A stretch of 6,639 nt of DNA, taken from positions 1 through 6,639 of the forward strand of contig DATLFI010000268.1 in NCBI GenBank assembly GCA_035524895.1, read 5' to 3'. Positions 4,889 through 6,639 of the stretch are shown piece by piece; within the stretch, counting starts at the first letter, position 1, and each line of letters begins with the position of its first letter. Under the pieces are notes generated by a model that saw nothing but the letters and a program-made list of their open reading frames with translations, had not been told where the DNA came from and made no database searches. Position numbers and translations under genes: made by a program. Origin of the DNA: DATLFI01 sp035524895 (GTDB taxonomy: Bacteria > Acidobacteriota > Thermoanaerobaculia > Multivoradales > Multivoraceae).

Positions 4889-6639
4889 TCACTTGAGCTC
4901 CTCCACCAACGCCTTCAGCTCTTCGCTCATGGGCACCACCGGCACCTGGCGCACCTGCATCTCGCCGTCGGTGCCGCGCTGGACGATGATGTTGACCTTG
5001 CCGAAGGCAACCGACCTCTCGGGGAAGTCGTCGCGGAAGTGCGCTCCCCGGCTCTCCTTGCGCTCGATGCCGGCGCGCGCGATCGCCTCGGAGACGGTGA
5101 GCATGCTGTCGAGGTCGAGCGCGGTGTGCCAGCCCGGGTTGTAGTCGCGGTTGCCGGGGGCGAACGAGCGCCCGGCGCGTTGGCGTAGCGTGGCGATGCC
5201 CTCGAGCGCCTCGTGCATCTCAGACTCGACGCGCACGATGCCGACCTTGTCCTGCATCAGGCCCTGCAGGTCGTGCTGGATGGTGTACGGGTTCTCGCCC
5301 CCCTCTCGCTCGAACGGCTCGACCGCCGCCCGCAGCGCGACGTCGACCTGACGCTCGTCGACGGCTGCGCCGCCGCGCTCGCGCGCGAAGGCCGCTGCGT
5401 GCTCCCCGGCCCGCTTGCCGAATACCAGCAAGTCGGAAAGCGAGTTGCCCCCGAGCCGGTTCGCGCCGTGCAGGCCCGCCGCCACCTCGCCCGCGGCGAA
5501 CAACCCCGGCACGGTCGACTGCTGGGTCTCGGCATCGACGCGCACGCCGCCCATCATGTAGTGCGTCGTCGGGCCGACCTCCATCGCCTCTTTGGTGATG
5601 TCGATGTCCGCGAGCTCCTTGAACTGGTGGTACATGCTCGGCAGCTTCTTCTTGATGTGCTCCGATGCGTTCGGGATCTTCTCCTTGATCCAGGAGATGT
5701 CGAGGAACACGCCGCCGTGCGGCGACCCCTTGCCCTGCTTGATCTGCGCCACGATGCAGCGAGCCACGTGGTCTCGGGTCAGGAGCTCGGGTGGCCGGCG
5801 GGCGTCGCGATCGCCGATGACGTAGCGCCAGCCTTCCTCGGCGTCGGCCGCAGTCTGGTCCTTGTAGAGCTCGGGGATGTCGTCGAACATGAACCGACGA
5901 CCCTCGCTGTTGCGCAGCACGCCGCCCTCACCGCGCACCCCCTCGGTGACCAGGATGCCGCGCACGCTCGGTGGCCACACCATGCCGGTGGGGTGGAACT
6001 GCACGAACTCCATGTCGAGCAGCTCTGCGCCCGCCTCGTAGGCGAGCGCGTGGCCGTCGCCGCTGTACTCCCAGGAGTTCGACGTGATGCGGAAGGCGCG
6101 TCCGATGCCTCCGGTGGCGAGCACCACGGCGCCGGCGCGGAACAGCCGAAAGCGACCGCGCTCCCGCTCGTAGCCGAAAGCGCCCGCGATCCGCCCGCCG
6201 TCCATCAGCAGCCGCGTCAGCGTCGTCTCCATGAAGAAGTCGATGCCGCGGTGGATGCCATGGTCCTGCAGCGTGCGGATCATCTCGAGGCCGGTTCGGT
6301 CCCCGACGTGCGCCAGCCGCGGGTAGCGGTGGCCGCCGAAGTTGCGTTGCAGGATGCGACCGTCCGCAGTGCGGTCGAACAGGGCGCCCCAGGCCTCGAG
6401 CTCCTTGACCCGCTCGGGCGCCTCCTTGGCGTGGATCTCGGCCATGCGCGGATGGTTGAGGTACTGGCCGCCGCGCAGCGTGTCGGTGACGTGGACTCGC
6501 CAGTCGTCGCGCTCGTCGACGTTGCCGATCGCCGCCGCCACACCGCCCTCGGCCATCACCGTGTGCGCCTTGCCGAGCAGCGACTTGCTGACTACGGCCA
6601 CCTTCGCGCCGGCGGCCGACGCCTCGATCGCGGCGCGCA
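4889..6639 (-). CDS. sdhA: Succinate dehydrogenase/fumarate reductase flavoprotein subunit (5'-truncated by window)
   Basis: This is the catalytic FAD subunit, oxidising succinate to fumarate or the reverse. The frame stays open to the right edge: the 582 visible residues begin RAAIEASAAGAKVAVVSKS. By comparison with the roughly 640-aa mycobacterial Sdh1 homologue, some 50-60 N-terminal residues are missing, including the GxGxxG dinucleotide fold. Counting from the first visible residue, H25 in LLGKAHTVMAEGG is the expected site of covalent flavin attachment. FVQFHPTGM (H215), LVTEGVRGEGG (E232, R235), the helix ending HVARCI (R293), PTTHYMMGG (H359) and HGANRLGGNSLSDLLVFG (R394) supply the substrate-binding and proton-transfer residues known in this family, all intact. 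The C-terminal domain keeps ESRGAHFRDDFPER (about 528-541). An ORF start at GTG 6601 is only internal. The order sdhA-sdhB fits the Sdh1 arrangement, in which the membrane anchor precedes sdhA, and would place it beyond 6639. Aspartate oxidase (NadB) is unlikely because SdhB follows. Confidence 0.96.
   Translation of the reverse strand, partial: RAAIEASAAGAKVAVVSKSLLGKAHTVMAEGGVAAAIGNVDERDDWRVHVTDTLRGGQYLNHPRMAEIHAKEAPERVKELEAWGALFDRTADGRILQRNFGGHRYPRLAHVGDRTGLEMIRTLQDHGIHRGIDFFMETTLTRLLMDGGRIAGAFGYERERGRFRLFRAGAVVLATGGIGRAFRITSNSWEYSGDGHALAYEAGAELLDMEFVQFHPTGMVWPPSVRGILVTEGVRGEGGVLRNSEGRRFMFDDIPELYKDQTAADAEEGWRYVIGDRDARRPPELLTRDHVARCIVAQIKQGKGSPHGGVFLDISWIKEKIPNASEHIKKKLPSMYHQFKELADIDITKEAMEVGPTTHYMMGGVRVDAETQQSTVPGLFAAGEVAAGLHGANRLGGNSLSDLLVFGKRAGEHAAAFARERGGAAVDERQVDVALRAAVEPFEREGGENPYTIQHDLQGLMQDKVGIVRVESEMHEALEGIATLRQRAGRSFAPGNRDYNPGWHTALDLDSMLTVSEAIARAGIERKESRGAHFRDDFPERSVAFGKVNIIVQRGTDGEMQVRQVPVVPMSEELKALVEELK

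Noticed and set aside
3980..5188. Open frame of 402 codons on the plus strand opposite sdhB and the end of sdhA
   Set aside because: It runs antisense across conserved SdhA and SdhB motifs and has a low-complexity His/Arg/Val/Leu-rich composition, so it is a shadow.
1..6639. CRISPR array, tRNA/rRNA genes, insertion sequence or phage elements
   Set aside because: I found no regularly spaced repeats, tRNA-like cloverleaf, transposase motif or terminal inverted repeats on reading both strands.

Overview
This is a high-GC, gene-dense window with strong G/C preference at third codon positions. It looks like chromosome from a large-genome environmental bacterium. An orphan duplicated MacB-type permease (ADOP type) behind a PadR regulator, next to the tail of what looks like a TolB/Ser-Thr-kinase-type protein, is a combination best known from Acidobacteriota and also seen in Gemmatimonadota and neighbouring phyla. 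The phylum is an inference from gene content.

Layout. Positions 1-111 (+) hold the last 36 codons of a gene entering from the left. It converges, across a 23-nt gap, on a two-gene minus-strand unit: padR (3229 to 2903) followed by a 923-aa permease (2906 to 135), with padR stop and permease start overlapping as GTGA. Upstream of padR is a 263-bp noncoding stretch (3230-3492). It carries a 21-bp near-perfect inverted repeat plus a third half-site, a good candidate for the PadR operator. Next, also on the minus strand, is a respiratory-complex segment read from the right edge: sdhA (cut by the window end, to 4889), sdhB (4816 to 4067), then a 167-aa TPR-like protein (3996 to 3493).

How the genes work together. 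SdhA and SdhB are the flavoprotein and iron-sulfur subunits of a succinate dehydrogenase/fumarate reductase. The iron-sulfur subunit has the short form and cysteine pattern I associate with the mycobacterial Sdh1 (Rv0247c-like) class rather than the E. coli SdhB class. The membrane anchor is not in the window and probably lies just upstream of sdhA, beyond 6639. The TPR protein follows sdhB after 70 nt and may be cotranscribed. The PadR/permease pair is probably a separate, autoregulated, signal-responsive export or membrane-remodelling unit; no ATPase subunit is encoded in the window.

I see no CRISPR array, tRNA, rRNA, insertion sequence or phage gene. Nothing here clearly amounts to an undescribed system. 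The most checkable points are the PadR operator, the permease prefix domain with a second well-placed internal start, and the TPR protein attached to the sdh genes.
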